Assembly: GCF_900156095.1 (NCBI RefSeq)
Contig: NZ_FTMJ01000003.1
Span: 1 to 64,000 of the forward strand
DNA: 64,000 nucleotides
From: Aeromonas sp. RU39B
GTDB lineage: Bacteria; Pseudomonadota; Gammaproteobacteria; Enterobacterales; Aeromonadaceae
Direction of reading: 5' to 3'
In this document: piece after piece, positions 1 to 7,813 of the stretch
Layout of the letters: each line of letters starts with the position of its first letter
Position numbering within the stretch: the stretch's first letter is position 1
The notes under the pieces: model-generated
Seen by the model: only the letters and a program-made list of their open reading frames with translations
Told to the model about the DNA's origin: nothing
The model's database searches: none
Made by a program: the position numbers and the translations under genes

Positions 1-100
1 CATTGAAAATCAAAAATTGTTTTTGATGCTTCAATCCTGCGAGTGCCCACACAGATTGCTTGATTCAATTTGTTAAAGAACGTTGCCTTGTCGGCTGAGG
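1..100 (-). other. rRNA operon leader; 16S gene lies beyond the left edge
   Basis: Read on the minus strand, this stretch matches the enterobacterial pre-16S leader: a boxA element, then the conserved words CAATCTGTGTGGGCACTCGC, then AT-rich sequence reaching the window edge. In E. coli the mature 16S gene begins roughly 150 nt after boxA, so the 16S gene should start just left of base 1. The leader lies downstream of two sigma70 promoters spaced like rrn P1 and P2. No rRNA gene sequence itself is inside the window. Confidence 0.8.
71..82 (-). promoter_or_regulatory. boxA antitermination element of the rRNA leader
   Basis: On the minus strand the sequence is CGTTCTTTAACA, one base from the E. 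coli rrn boxA TGCTCTTTAACA. In rRNA operons this RNA site loads NusB/NusE (S10) and the antitermination complex. It is followed at the usual distance by the conserved GTGTGGGCACTCG leader block, which supports the assignment. Confidence 0.8.
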
Positions 101-106
101 CTGCGC

Positions 107-134
107 ATCTTACGCTCCTCGTTTGGAAAGTCAA
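107..134 (-). promoter_or_regulatory. rrn P2-like sigma70 promoter
   Basis: Minus-strand -35 TTGACT (129-134), 16-bp spacer, -10 TAAGAT (107-112). It lies about 120 bp downstream of the stronger P1-like promoter and about 25 bp before boxA, which is the P1-P2-boxA order of rrn operons. Confidence 0.65.
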
Positions 135-226
135 GTGCCGTAGCGGCTTTTCTTTCCCCGGAAAGTGACAGCGACTGTCGTCTTCCCGTGACCATCCGGC
201 GTCATCCGCCGTGCTGGTGAGGGGCG

Positions 227-254
227 ATTATAGAGATCGCGATCACATTGGCAA
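227..254 (-). promoter_or_regulatory. rrn P1-like promoter with perfect -10
   Basis: Minus-strand -35 TTGCCA (249-254), 16-bp spacer and perfect -10 TATAAT (227-232). A G+C-rich discriminator (CGCCCCTC) follows, as expected for growth-rate and ppGpp controlled rRNA promoters. The 25 bp upstream of the -35 are T-rich (a TTTTTT run), which would suit an UP element. Confidence 0.75.
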
Positions 255-402
255 GCACAAAAAACCAATTTCATACGAAAAGGCATTCAACCGCACAAAC
301 AACCAGCAGATTGCTGATATTTCGCACTACCGCACTGCAAAGAGCGGGCTTCAAGTGTGGTTCAGCCTGTCAGAAATGCCAGCAAGAAAGGGAAAAAAAG
401 AA

Positions 403-433
403 GGGAATAAAAGAAAAGGCCCTTTCGGGCCTT
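403..433 (-). terminator. Intrinsic terminator of erpA
   Basis: Hairpin with stem AAGGCCC/GGGCCTT (416-422 and 427-433) and a four-base loop. On the minus strand it is followed by a T-rich tract. It sits 8 bp after the erpA stop and should insulate the rRNA promoters from read-through. Confidence 0.85.
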
Positions 434-440
434 CATGACA

Positions 441-791
441 TCAGATAGAAAAGCTGGAGCCGCACCCACAGGTGGTGGTGGCGTTGGGGTTAGTCACCAC
501 GAAGCGCGAACCTTCCAGTCCTTCCGAGTAGTCAACACTGCCGCCCACCAGATATTGCAGGCTCATCGGATCGACCACCATCACGACACCATTTTTCTCC
601 ACCACGGTATCGCCTTCATTGATCTTCTCATCGAAGGTAAAGCCGTACTGGAAACCGGAGCAACCACCGCCAGTAATGTAGACCCGCAGCTTGAGCTCGG
701 GGTTCTCTTCTTCGGTGATCAGACTCTTCACTTTGTTGGCTGCCGCATCAGACATCTGAAGGGGCAACGGAGTTTCCAATTCTGCGCTCAT
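441..791 (-). CDS. erpA: Iron-sulfur cluster insertion protein ErpA
   Basis: A-type carrier that delivers [4Fe-4S] or [2Fe-2S] clusters to apo-enzymes in the cytoplasm, including the isoprenoid enzymes IspG/IspH. The 116-residue product has the three cluster-ligand cysteines of the HesB/IscA family: C44 in [10 protein letters not shown] and C108/C110 in the C-terminal CGCGSSF. Almost the whole sequence lines up with E. coli ErpA (114 aa). The start at 791 (MSAELETP) was chosen because AGAGG lies 6 nt upstream; an in-frame ATG 13 codons further up has no family support. It is the last gene of a minus-strand run clcA-DUF6776-erpA, and the hemL/clcA/erpA neighbourhood is conserved in E. coli. 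Confidence 0.96.
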   Translation of the reverse strand: MSAELETPLPLQMSDAAANKVKSLITEEENPELKLRVYITGGGCSGFQYGFTFDEKINEGDTVVEKNGVVMVVDPMSLQYLVGGSVDYSEGLEGSRFVVTNPNATTTCGCGSSFSI

Positions 792-854
792 TTCCAACCT
801 CTTAACCATGGCAACGGCGGGATTATCCAATACCCGACCAATGGGTTCAAGTAT

Positions 855-1565
855 TCACCGGTTCGCCCCACCACTATCGGCACTGCTTGCGACAACCGGC
901 AGCGGACGCAGCGCCTCACTCCAGTTGACGCTAAGCTCTTGCTCTGGCTGCGTCGCTCCTTTAGCGATACGTACCATCACCTTGTCCGGTGTAAACCCAG
1001 TAGGCAGGGTCCATACCCCCTCAAGCATCTGAAAATAGCGCAAGGCATAGCGCACTTCCCCCTCTTTCATGCCCAAAGAGCGCGGACTTAAAGTAAGCGG
1101 CTTACCCTCTTTGCTCCCCTCAACTCGAATATCAACCTGGCCGCGCAGCAGTTCGCGCTGGCGGGAAGGTTGTGTCAGGGCGATCCGGTAGTGGATACGC
1201 TCGGGAATACTGGTGGTTTCCAGCACCAGATTATCGACGACAACGCCGCTCTGCTCGCCGTCCGGGCGCATGATCCGCTCGAAAAACGCCAGCTGACGTT
1301 TTTGCTCCTGCAACTGGCTCTCTTGTGTTTTGAGCATCTGTTGCAGTTGCTCGAACGCAATTTTCTGAGTGGTCAGCTGGGTATTTTTGACCTCAAGCTC
1401 TTGCTTGAGTTTGGTCAGCCCTTCCGATTGCAAACGCAGGGTTCGTTCCTGCACATCCACAATACTGCTGTTAGCCAGCTCTTCGCGATGCCCAATGACA
1501 TACCCGACGAGCAACCCCGGCAGCAATCCTAGTAACCAGCATGCCTTGCGGTTCAGGGTCAGCAT
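855..1565 (-). CDS. Membrane-anchored coiled-coil protein, DUF6776-like
   Basis: A 236-residue protein with a short N-terminal hydrophobic helix (about residues 9-25, WLLGLLPGLLVGYVIG) that probably anchors it in the inner membrane. A coiled coil follows at about 35-95, with many Gln, Glu, Leu and Lys, and then a beta-rich C-terminal domain (about 105-225). I recall this architecture as the DUF6776 family found next to erpA in Aeromonas and Shewanella relatives; its function is unknown. The start has GAGGA 3 nt upstream, which is close. It lies 55 bp after clcA and 63 bp before erpA, so co-transcription is likely. Confidence 0.75.
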   Translation of the reverse strand: MLTLNRKACWLLGLLPGLLVGYVIGHREELANSSIVDVQERTLRLQSEGLTKLKQELEVKNTQLTTQKIAFEQLQQMLKTQESQLQEQKRQLAFFERIMRPDGEQSGVVVDNLVLETTSIPERIHYRIALTQPSRQRELLRGQVDIRVEGSKEGKPLTLSPRSLGMKEGEVRYALRYFQMLEGVWTLPTGFTPDKVMVRIAKGATQPEQELSVNWSEALRPLPVVASSADSGGANR

Positions 1566-1620
1566 GGATCCTCACTCGCATGTTCAGCTCATGGTTCAAG
1601 TCTGCCACCCACACCGGCTT

Positions 1621-2982
1621 TTAACCAGTTTTTGCCGTTTCCCGCAGGCGGGCCAAACGCAAGGTACGTTCCAGAATCTGGGAATAGATGGGGCGCCCCC
1701 CCAACCACTGCGCCATCAAGGTTGCGCCGACCGTGGTGATCATCATGGGTAAAATAAGCTGATAGTTGTCGGTCATCTCGGTAACCAGCACGATCCCGGT
1801 AATGGGCGCACGCACGGTTGCCGCAAACAGGGCGCCCATGCCGGCAATGGCGAAGGCACCGGGTTCAATTCCAAGATTGGGAAATGCCACGCCAAACAGC
1901 TGACCAATCACGAGGCCAAACAGTGTCCCGAGGGCCAGAGTCGGCGCAAAAATCCCGCCGGGCGCACCGGAGCAGAAACAGATAATGGTGGTGAGTAGCC
2001 TGGCGGCAAAAATCAGAAACAGTGGCGCCAGCGCAAACTGCCCGCCAATAAGCTGTGGAATCAGCTCAATGCCGCCCCCGGTAATGGGAGGAGTTAGCAG
2101 TGAAAGAAGGCCAAATACGCCGGCAACCGTCATTCCGGTCACCACAAATGGCAAGCGGCGATTTTTGTGAATCGCCAGATAACCGTCGAGGCCTGCCAAT
2201 ACCAGCTTGTTAAAGACAAAGCCGAGCACACCAAAGGTCAACCCCATCAGCAGGAACAACCAGAGCGAGCCGAGCATGGGCGCGGCGAAGTGCGGCAGCG
2301 TAATGGCCGGATGCTGGCCGCGCAGCACTTGCAGCATCAAGGTGGCGCAAATGGCCGAGATACCGACCGCCCGGATGGCGATAAAGGAGTAGCGAAATTG
2401 CGGGCGCATCTCTTCCATCACAAACAGGATGCCGGCAAGTGGCGCATTAAAGGCAGCAGCCAGACCACCGGCAGCGCCTGCGGCGAGCAACGCATGGCGG
2501 TGCTCTTTGGGCAGTCGAAACAGGTCAGCCACCATCTGGCCCACGTTACCACCTATCTGTACCGACGGCCCCTCACGCCCCAGCACCATGCCAGAGCCCA
2601 AGGTACAGATCCCGCCAAAGAACTTAACCGGCAACACCCGCCACCAGCGTACCGGGCGCAGATCTTCCATGGCGCCTTCAATCTCGGGGATCCCCGAGCC
2701 GCCTGCCTCCGGCGCAAACGTGTGTGTCAGGCTGTAGCCAATCAGGCCAAGCAGTGCGCTGAACGCCAGCGCCGCCAACCAACGCAGTTCCCACGGCAAG
2801 GATGCTAACCAGTCAAGGCGCCACTCGCCAAGGTGGCTGACCGCCATTTCGAATAGAGCACAGATCGTGCCAGCCAGCCCCCCAGCTAGCGCAGACAGCA
2901 GCAATACCCAGAGTGGCAACTTCTGCTGCAAAATACGGCGAAACCCGCGTTGGTGAGACGTTGCGCCCACATGCTCGCTCAT
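1621..2982 (-). CDS. clcA: H+/Cl- exchange transporter ClcA
   Basis: CLC-family antiporter that swaps two chloride ions for one proton across the inner membrane; in E. coli it supports extreme acid resistance. The 453-residue product has the selectivity motifs GSGIPE, GREGP with the gating glutamate E137, and GGIFAPTLALGT. The internal proton-path glutamate is in MEEMRPQF (E190/E191). Having both glutamates argues for an exchanger rather than a channel. E. coli ClcA is 473 aa. The start at 2982 (MSEHVG) has AAGGGG 6 nt upstream; in-frame ATGs further up lack a site. It is transcribed away from hemL. Confidence 0.93.
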   Translation of the reverse strand: MSEHVGATSHQRGFRRILQQKLPLWVLLLSALAGGLAGTICALFEMAVSHLGEWRLDWLASLPWELRWLAALAFSALLGLIGYSLTHTFAPEAGGSGIPEIEGAMEDLRPVRWWRVLPVKFFGGICTLGSGMVLGREGPSVQIGGNVGQMVADLFRLPKEHRHALLAAGAAGGLAAAFNAPLAGILFVMEEMRPQFRYSFIAIRAVGISAICATLMLQVLRGQHPAITLPHFAAPMLGSLWLFLLMGLTFGVLGFVFNKLVLAGLDGYLAIHKNRRLPFVVTGMTVAGVFGLLSLLTPPITGGGIELIPQLIGGQFALAPLFLIFAARLLTTIICFCSGAPGGIFAPTLALGTLFGLVIGQLFGVAFPNLGIEPGAFAIAGMGALFAATVRAPITGIVLVTEMTDNYQLILPMMITTVGATLMAQWLGGRPIYSQILERTLRLARLRETAKTG

Positions 2983-3012
2983 CAATAACCCCTTCATCAA
3001 ACCGGTGCCAAC

Positions 3013-3040
3013 TGCCAAGCAACCGGCTTTCTGGTATAGT
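3013..3040 (+). promoter_or_regulatory. Candidate hemL promoter
   Basis: A good -10 TATAGT (3035-3040) lies 16 bp after a weak -35 TGCCAA (3013-3018), in the divergent gap between clcA and hemL. The transcript would carry a leader of about 115 nt. The -10 is convincing, the -35 is not. Confidence 0.4.
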
Positions 3041-3162
3041 CGGACCACTGTTTGCAGTGGTTACAAGAGGGCGAAATCATACACCCCTCCTTGATTGCCT
3101 GCCGACCCCCGCTCGGCCACCCATCGGCCATTGCTTGTCACATTCCCAGTTAAGGATGATCC

Positions 3163-4449
3163 ATGTCAAAGTCAGATCTGCTGTTTGAACAAGCCAGACA
3201 GAGCATTCCTGGTGGCGTCAATTCGCCGGTTCGTGCCTTTAATGGCGTCGGCGGTACTCCGGTGTTTATCGAGCGGGCCGATGGCGCCTACCTCTATGAT
3301 GTGGATGGTAAAGCCTACGTGGATTACATCGGATCCTGGGGCCCCATGTTGCTCGGTCACAATCATCCCGCTATCAAACACGCGGTGATCCAAGCTGTCG
3401 AAAAAGGCCTGAGCTACGGCGCCCCCACCGAAATCGAAGTACGCATGGCCGAAAAAGTGCGCGCCATTCTCCCCACTATGGAGATGGTACGGATGGTTAA
3501 CTCCGGAACCGAAGCGACCATGAGCGCCATTCGTCTGGCCCGTGGCTATACCGGACGCGACAAGATCCTCAAATTTGAAGGTTGCTACCACGGCCACGCC
3601 GATTCACTGCTGGTCAAAGCCGGCTCTGGCGCCCTGACTCTGGGCCAACCCAACAGCCCGGGCGTGCCGGCAGATTTTGCCAAGCATACCCTCACCTGTA
3701 CCTACAACGATCTGGCCTCGGTCGAAGCAGCCTTTGCACAGTATGGCCAGGAGATCGCCTGCATTATCGTTGAGCCGGTTGCGGGCAACATGAACTGCAT
3801 CCCACCCATTGCGGGTTTTCTGGAAGGACTGCGCGCCCTGTGCGATCAGCATGGCGCAGTACTGATCCTCGACGAAGTAATGACTGGTTTTCGCGTCTCC
3901 AAGCAAGGTGCCCAAGGGCATTACGGCATCACGCCGGATCTGACCACCCTTGGCAAAATCATCGGTGCCGGCATGCCGGTGGGCGCCTTTGGTGGCAAGC
4001 GCGAGATCATGCGACACATCGCGCCGACCGGCCCTGTGTATCAGGCGGGCACCCTCTCTGGTAACCCGATTGCCATGGCCGCTGGCCTTGCCATGCTGGA
4101 TCTGTTGGAGCAGCCGGGTCTGTATGACGAACTGGATCGCAAAACCGCGCGCATTGCTGACGGTCTCAAGGCCGCCGCCGCCAAGCACGGCATTGCGCTG
4201 GCCACCAATCAGGTGGGCGGTATGTTCGGCTTCTTCTTTACCGATGAGCCGACCATCACCCGCTATGAACAGGTAACCCGCTGCGATATGGATAAGTTCA
4301 AGCGCTTCTACCATCTGATGCTGGAAGAAGGTGTCTATCTGGCCCCGAGCGCCTATGAAGCGGGCTTCCTGTCGCTGGCGCACGGTGACAAGGAGATTGA
4401 ACACACGCTGGCAGCCGCCGAACGCAGCTTTGCCAAGCTGGTTGGCTAA
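3163..4449 (+). CDS. hemL: Glutamate-1-semialdehyde 2,1-aminomutase
   Basis: PLP enzyme that converts glutamate-1-semialdehyde to 5-aminolevulinate in the C5 pathway of tetrapyrrole synthesis. The 428-residue product is full length for the family. The Schiff-base lysine is K265 in [18 protein letters not shown], and the substrate loop [10 protein letters not shown] is present near the N terminus. The start has AAGGA 6 nt upstream. It is divergent from clcA, and 146 bp separate it from the next plus-strand gene, so it may be monocistronic. Confidence 0.97.
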   Translation: MSKSDLLFEQARQSIPGGVNSPVRAFNGVGGTPVFIERADGAYLYDVDGKAYVDYIGSWGPMLLGHNHPAIKHAVIQAVEKGLSYGAPTEIEVRMAEKVRAILPTMEMVRMVNSGTEATMSAIRLARGYTGRDKILKFEGCYHGHADSLLVKAGSGALTLGQPNSPGVPADFAKHTLTCTYNDLASVEAAFAQYGQEIACIIVEPVAGNMNCIPPIAGFLEGLRALCDQHGAVLILDEVMTGFRVSKQGAQGHYGITPDLTTLGKIIGAGMPVGAFGGKREIMRHIAPTGPVYQAGTLSGNPIAMAAGLAMLDLLEQPGLYDELDRKTARIADGLKAAAAKHGIALATNQVGGMFGFFFTDEPTITRYEQVTRCDMDKFKRFYHLMLEEGVYLAPSAYEAGFLSLAHGDKEIEHTLAAAERSFAKLVG

Positions 4450-4595
4450 CAAGACGTTTCTCACCATTGTGGGGCATGGCCTGACCGTCATGCCCCTGTT
4501 TACAGCAGATCTGCACCCAATCCCCCTCTTTTCTTCGGCCCACTAATTGCAATCTTTCTCCGGCAAGCTGTTGCAACAGACCCAAGGAGAAATAC

Positions 4596-5408
4596 ATGGC
4601 TGACATGAGCCCCATCGATCTGCTGCGCCGCTATGAAGAGCACAGCCAGGAGCTGCGCCCGCTGCTGCTGGGGTTGCTCGCGCAGTCACCGGCCGAGCTG
4701 GCGCGCTATCCGTTTGTTCTGGCGCAGCGCGACGGCGCCCTGCCGCAACGGGTTCGTGGCCCCATGCCCGGGCCACAAGGGCGTTTGTATTTATTGGTGG
4801 AAGGGGATGGCAAGTGCCTTGAACTGAGCCTGCATCAGCTGATTGCCTGGCTGATGGGCGATCGCCACCGCCGTCTCGCCATTCCGTGGTTCAAGCTGGT
4901 CTATGTCCTGCTCAGCGCCGCCCTGATGTTGATTGTCGGCAGTTTGGTGTGGCATGGCCTGCGCGAATTGCTGCTGCTCTTGCAAGGAGAAGAGCAAAAT
5001 CGCCTTGGCGCGTTCAGTGCCATCGTGTTCCTCACCTTGGCGCTGGCCGTATTCGATCTCGGTAAAACCATTCTGGAAGAGGAGGTGCTGCTGCATAAAG
5101 ATATATTCCGCCACAGCACCATCCGCCGCACCATCACCCGTTTTATCGCCGCCATTCTGATTGCGGTCTCGATAGAGGGGCTGCTTCTGCTGTTCAAAGG
5201 GTCGCTTGGCCAAAGCGAATTGTTGTGGCCGGCGGTGGGTGTCATGGGCTGCGCGGTGGGACTGCTGCTGGCGCTAGGGCTCTACGTCTTTCTCGGCGCT
5301 CGGGCAGAAGCGCTGCTGGTCAGTGCCAGTCAGCGCCCCTCGCTGCGGCGGCTACCACAAAACCAGAGTGAAAGTCGGGTTCAAGGCACCCGCGCCGCAG
5401 GCAGCTGA
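4596..5408 (+). CDS. Conserved membrane protein of unknown function
   Basis: A 270-residue inner-membrane protein I cannot assign to a functional family. Residues 1-88 are soluble and acidic to neutral. Hydrophobic helices follow at about 92-118, 138-160, 185-205 and 212-240, giving four membrane spans. Between spans 2 and 3 is a striking charged stretch LEEEVLLHKDIFRHSTIRR, and the tail after 245 is basic and polar. AAGGAG 6 nt before the ATG makes the start firm. It has no obvious partner: it follows hemL and converges on a protease gene. A role tied to the conserved charged loop is only a guess. Confidence 0.7.
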   Translation: MADMSPIDLLRRYEEHSQELRPLLLGLLAQSPAELARYPFVLAQRDGALPQRVRGPMPGPQGRLYLLVEGDGKCLELSLHQLIAWLMGDRHRRLAIPWFKLVYVLLSAALMLIVGSLVWHGLRELLLLLQGEEQNRLGAFSAIVFLTLALAVFDLGKTILEEEVLLHKDIFRHSTIRRTITRFIAAILIAVSIEGLLLLFKGSLGQSELLWPAVGVMGCAVGLLLALGLYVFLGARAEALLVSASQRPSLRRLPQNQSESRVQGTRAAGS

Positions 5409-5419
5409 ATCATCAACAG

Positions 5420-5461
5420 CCGGTTGGCTGGTCCATCGAATGAGCGTGGGCCAGCCACCGG
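5420..5461. repeat. Inverted repeat between convergent genes
   Basis: Arms at 5420-5431 and 5451-5461 pair over 11 bp with a single bulged base. They lie between the stop of the membrane protein and the stop of the protease gene. The position suits a shared terminator, but neither side has a clear T run and the loop is 19 nt. Confidence 0.35.
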
Positions 5462-6229
5462 TTAACCGCCCATCCAACGCTGCAACTGGCGCGCCACCGA
5501 CGGCACCGCAACGGCCAGATTATCGGCCTCTTGCCGCTCGCTGGCATCGGGGGCCGAGCTTTGCACGCCAACCACCCACCAGACACCGCCCTCTTCGAGC
5601 AGTAGCGGTGAACCACTGTCACCCGGCAGGGTATCGCAGCGGTGCGCAAGCGTACCGTCCGCATTGACCTTATCCACCTGACACCCTTGATGCGCCAGCA
5701 AGGTATCGAGATGATCCGCCGGATAACCAGCCTGGGAGACCTTATCCTGTTTGAGTAAGGCCGCCAGCTGTTCACTGCTGCCGCGCCACAGCGGCAACGG
5801 TGCAATATGAGCTACCGGCTTGGTCAGATGGATCAGCGCCACATCGTGGGGACTGGCCTCGGCGCTGATGACAAACCCATCGCCATCCCCCTTGAGACCG
5901 TTAATCAATTCACGGGGAAAATAGAGATGATCGGGGCGATAGAACTGGCTGCGCGCACCGGCAAATTGCACATTGATGGCCGGATCCTGACCGTGATGGG
6001 CATCGACAAAGCAGTGTCCGGCACTGAGAACCCACTGCGGGGCAATCAGCACACCACTACAGAGGTTTTCGCCGGCGGTTTCAATCTGGGCAATTGCCTG
6101 CCAGGGAGTACGAGTGACCGAGACGGCCTGCCGATCATCATGACCAAACAGAAGCTGGCTCTGCTCATCGGCCCACAGCGGCTGACACATCAATAATCCG
6201 GCCAAAACAGCCCATGCGGTCATCTTCAT
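5462..6229 (-). CDS. Secreted trypsin-like serine protease
   Basis: A 255-residue S1-family protease with a signal peptide (residues 1-20, cut after ...QPLWA). The catalytic triad is complete: H72 in LSAGHC, D129 in HDVALIHL and S205 in PGDSGSPLL. Cysteines flanking H72 and S205 would form the usual disulphides, consistent with a periplasmic or secreted enzyme. No transmembrane or PDZ segment follows, so it is not a DegP/DegS type. GGAG lies 7 nt before the start. Residues before the mature IAQIE segment suggest a short propeptide, but the activation site is not a classic one. Confidence 0.85.
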   Translation of the reverse strand: MKMTAWAVLAGLLMCQPLWADEQSQLLFGHDDRQAVSVTRTPWQAIAQIETAGENLCSGVLIAPQWVLSAGHCFVDAHHGQDPAINVQFAGARSQFYRPDHLYFPRELINGLKGDGDGFVISAEASPHDVALIHLTKPVAHIAPLPLWRGSSEQLAALLKQDKVSQAGYPADHLDTLLAHQGCQVDKVNADGTLAHRCDTLPGDSGSPLLLEEGGVWWVVGVQSSAPDASERQEADNLAVAVPSVARQLQRWMGG

Positions 6230-6245
6230 CCCATTACTCCAGATA

Positions 6246-6269
6246 CGAAAAAAGGGGCCGTAGCCCCTT
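6246..6269 (-). terminator. Intrinsic terminator of the Asr-like gene
   Basis: Stem AAGGGGC/GCCCCTT (6252-6258 and 6263-6269) with loop CGTA, followed on the minus strand by a run of six T. It lies between the Asr-like gene and the protease gene, separating the two transcripts. Confidence 0.85.
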
Positions 6270-6304
6270 GCTTTACATCGACACGCACCAGCGTGGCAAC
6301 AAAC

Positions 6305-6694
6305 TTATTCTTGGGTATCAGCAGCCTGAGTCGCAGCAGCCGGCTTGGCAGCGACCTTCTTGGCAACCTTCTTGTGCTTAACAACCTTCTTCACGGCTTG
6401 AGTCTTTTGCTCAACCGGTTGGCTGGCAGCCTTGGTGGTGGTTGCAGAGGTGGCGGCAGCAGCCTTGGTCACCTTCTTCTTGTGTACTTTCTTGGTAGCT
6501 TGAGTCTTCTGGGCTACCGCTTTCTTAGCCTTCTTCTTGTGCACAATCTTGTGCTTGGCAACCGGAGCCTTGGCAACTTGTTGGGTGGCAGCGGTGGTGT
6601 CGGTGGTGGAAGCGGCAGTGGTGGTATCAGCCATGGCAACGGCAGAAGAGAGACCAAACAGACCGGCAACAATCAAAGGAAGCATCTTTTTCAT
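6305..6694 (-). CDS. Asr-like Lys/Ala/Thr-rich periplasmic protein
   Basis: A 129-residue exported protein: a clear signal peptide ([22 protein letters not shown]) is followed by an almost pure Lys, Ala, Thr, Val and Gln sequence. Internal units are related, for example [14 protein letters not shown] and [15 protein letters not shown]. The signal peptide, the ATTTKAA words and the QKTQA-KK repeats resemble the acid-shock protein Asr of enterics, an intrinsically disordered periplasmic protein made at low pH. Homology is uncertain because low-complexity sequence aligns easily. GGAG lies 7 nt upstream. It has its own terminator and about 130 bp of upstream sequence, so it is probably monocistronic. 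Confidence 0.7.
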   Translation of the reverse strand: MKKMLPLIVAGLFGLSSAVAMADTTTAASTTDTTAATQQVAKAPVAKHKIVHKKKAKKAVAQKTQATKKVHKKKVTKAAAATSATTTKAASQPVEQKTQAVKKVVKHKKVAKKVAAKPAAATQAADTQE

Positions 6695-6758
6695 GACAAT
6701 TCTCCAGAAGAGTTCGACAAGGGGATGGGCTTGGTGCCGCGTCCTTGAATGTCATAGT

Positions 6759-6778
6759 AGGGGCGAGTGCTCGCCCCT
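6759..6778. repeat. Perfect inverted repeat between tesB and the Asr-like gene
   Basis: AGGGGCGAG and its complement CTCGCCCCT are separated by 2 bp. The repeat lies 44 bp past the tesB stop and 65 bp before the Asr-like start. It could be a weak tesB terminator (no T run) or an operator for the downstream gene. Confidence 0.45.
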
Positions 6779-6821
6779 TCAGTGCGCCTTTGGTGACCAT
6801 CTGTAACCAAATGTACAAGCG

Positions 6822-7685
6822 TTAAGCCGGACGACGGCGGATCACCCCCTCCTGCATGGTGCTGGCGACCAGCACCCCGTCACGGGTATAGAACTGGCCG
6901 CGTACCAGCGCCCGACCATTGGAGGCACTGGGGCTATCCACCACATAAAGCAGCCAGTCGTCGAGACGAAAATCACGGTGGAACCACATGGAGTGATCGA
7001 TGGTGGCCACCTGCATACCCGGCTCCCAATACGAGACGCCGTGTGGCTGCAAGGCGGTCAGCAGGAAATGGAAGTCCGATGCATAAGCCAGCAGGTATTT
7101 GTGCACACGCACATCATCAGGCATCTGGCCATTGGCACGAAACCAGGCGTGGCGCACCGGCTCGCTGACACTCGGGCGGATCGGGTCTACCAGCGTAACG
7201 GGGCGGATCTCCAGCGGCTTGTCGCACAGGATCTTGTCACGCAGCGTCGGCGGGATCAGCTTTTCATAAGGGCGCACCAACTCCAGCTCACTTTGCAGAT
7301 CGTCCGGCGCGGTCACCACCGGCATCGCGCTCTGGTGCTCAAAGCCTTCCGCTTCAATTTGAAACGAAGCATTCAGGTAGAAGATCGGCTTGCCAAACTG
7401 GATGGCTTTGACCCGACGAGTCGAGACTGTCTGGCCATCGCGAATATTTTCGACGTCATAGACAATCGGGTAGTTGGCATCACCGGCGCGCAGGAAATAG
7501 GAGTGAAAGCTGTGCACCTTGCGCCCCTCTGGCACGGTCTGCTTGGCTGCCGACAGCGCCTGGCCCATCACCTGACCGCCAAACACGGCACGCAATCCCA
7601 GATCCTGGCTCTGACCACGAAACAGCCCTTCCTCAATCTTCTCGAGTGCCAGCAAATCCAGCAGATCCCTGAGTACCTTGCTCAT
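6822..7685 (-). CDS. tesB: Acyl-CoA thioesterase II
   Basis: Double-hotdog thioesterase that hydrolyses medium- and long-chain acyl-CoA to free fatty acid and CoA. The 287 residues match the family length (E. coli 286). The catalytic residues D204 (YASDF), T228 (VATIDH) and Q278 (TMQEG) fall at the same numbers as in E. coli TesB. The [10 protein letters not shown] and DHSMWFH motifs are present. GGAG lies upstream of the start. The gene sits 128 bp downstream of the putP stop, with the putP terminator between them, so it has its own transcript. Confidence 0.96.
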   Translation of the reverse strand: MSKVLRDLLDLLALEKIEEGLFRGQSQDLGLRAVFGGQVMGQALSAAKQTVPEGRKVHSFHSYFLRAGDANYPIVYDVENIRDGQTVSTRRVKAIQFGKPIFYLNASFQIEAEGFEHQSAMPVVTAPDDLQSELELVRPYEKLIPPTLRDKILCDKPLEIRPVTLVDPIRPSVSEPVRHAWFRANGQMPDDVRVHKYLLAYASDFHFLLTALQPHGVSYWEPGMQVATIDHSMWFHRDFRLDDWLLYVVDSPSASNGRALVRGQFYTRDGVLVASTMQEGVIRRRPA

Positions 7686-7767
7686 TCAACGCTCCAAAAC
7701 AGGTGCCCACCTCGGGCAAAATCATCTGTGCGATAGTGACCAATTGGACGCCATGCGTCCAGCCCTG

Positions 7768-7796
7768 CAAAAACTGAGCCCCGCCGAAGCGGGGCT
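7768..7796 (-). terminator. Intrinsic terminator of putP
   Basis: Stem AGCCCCGC/GCGGGGCT (7777-7784 and 7789-7796) with a UUCG-type tetraloop on the minus strand, followed by TTTTT. It lies 18 bp after the putP stop. Confidence 0.9.
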
Positions 7797-7813
7797 CTTT
7801 AGACGAATTTGCG

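Noticed and set aside
211-448. Two overlapping plus-strand ORFs near the left edge (75 and 66 aa)
   Set aside because: They run antisense through the rRNA promoter region and the erpA terminator, lack ribosome sites and resemble no protein.
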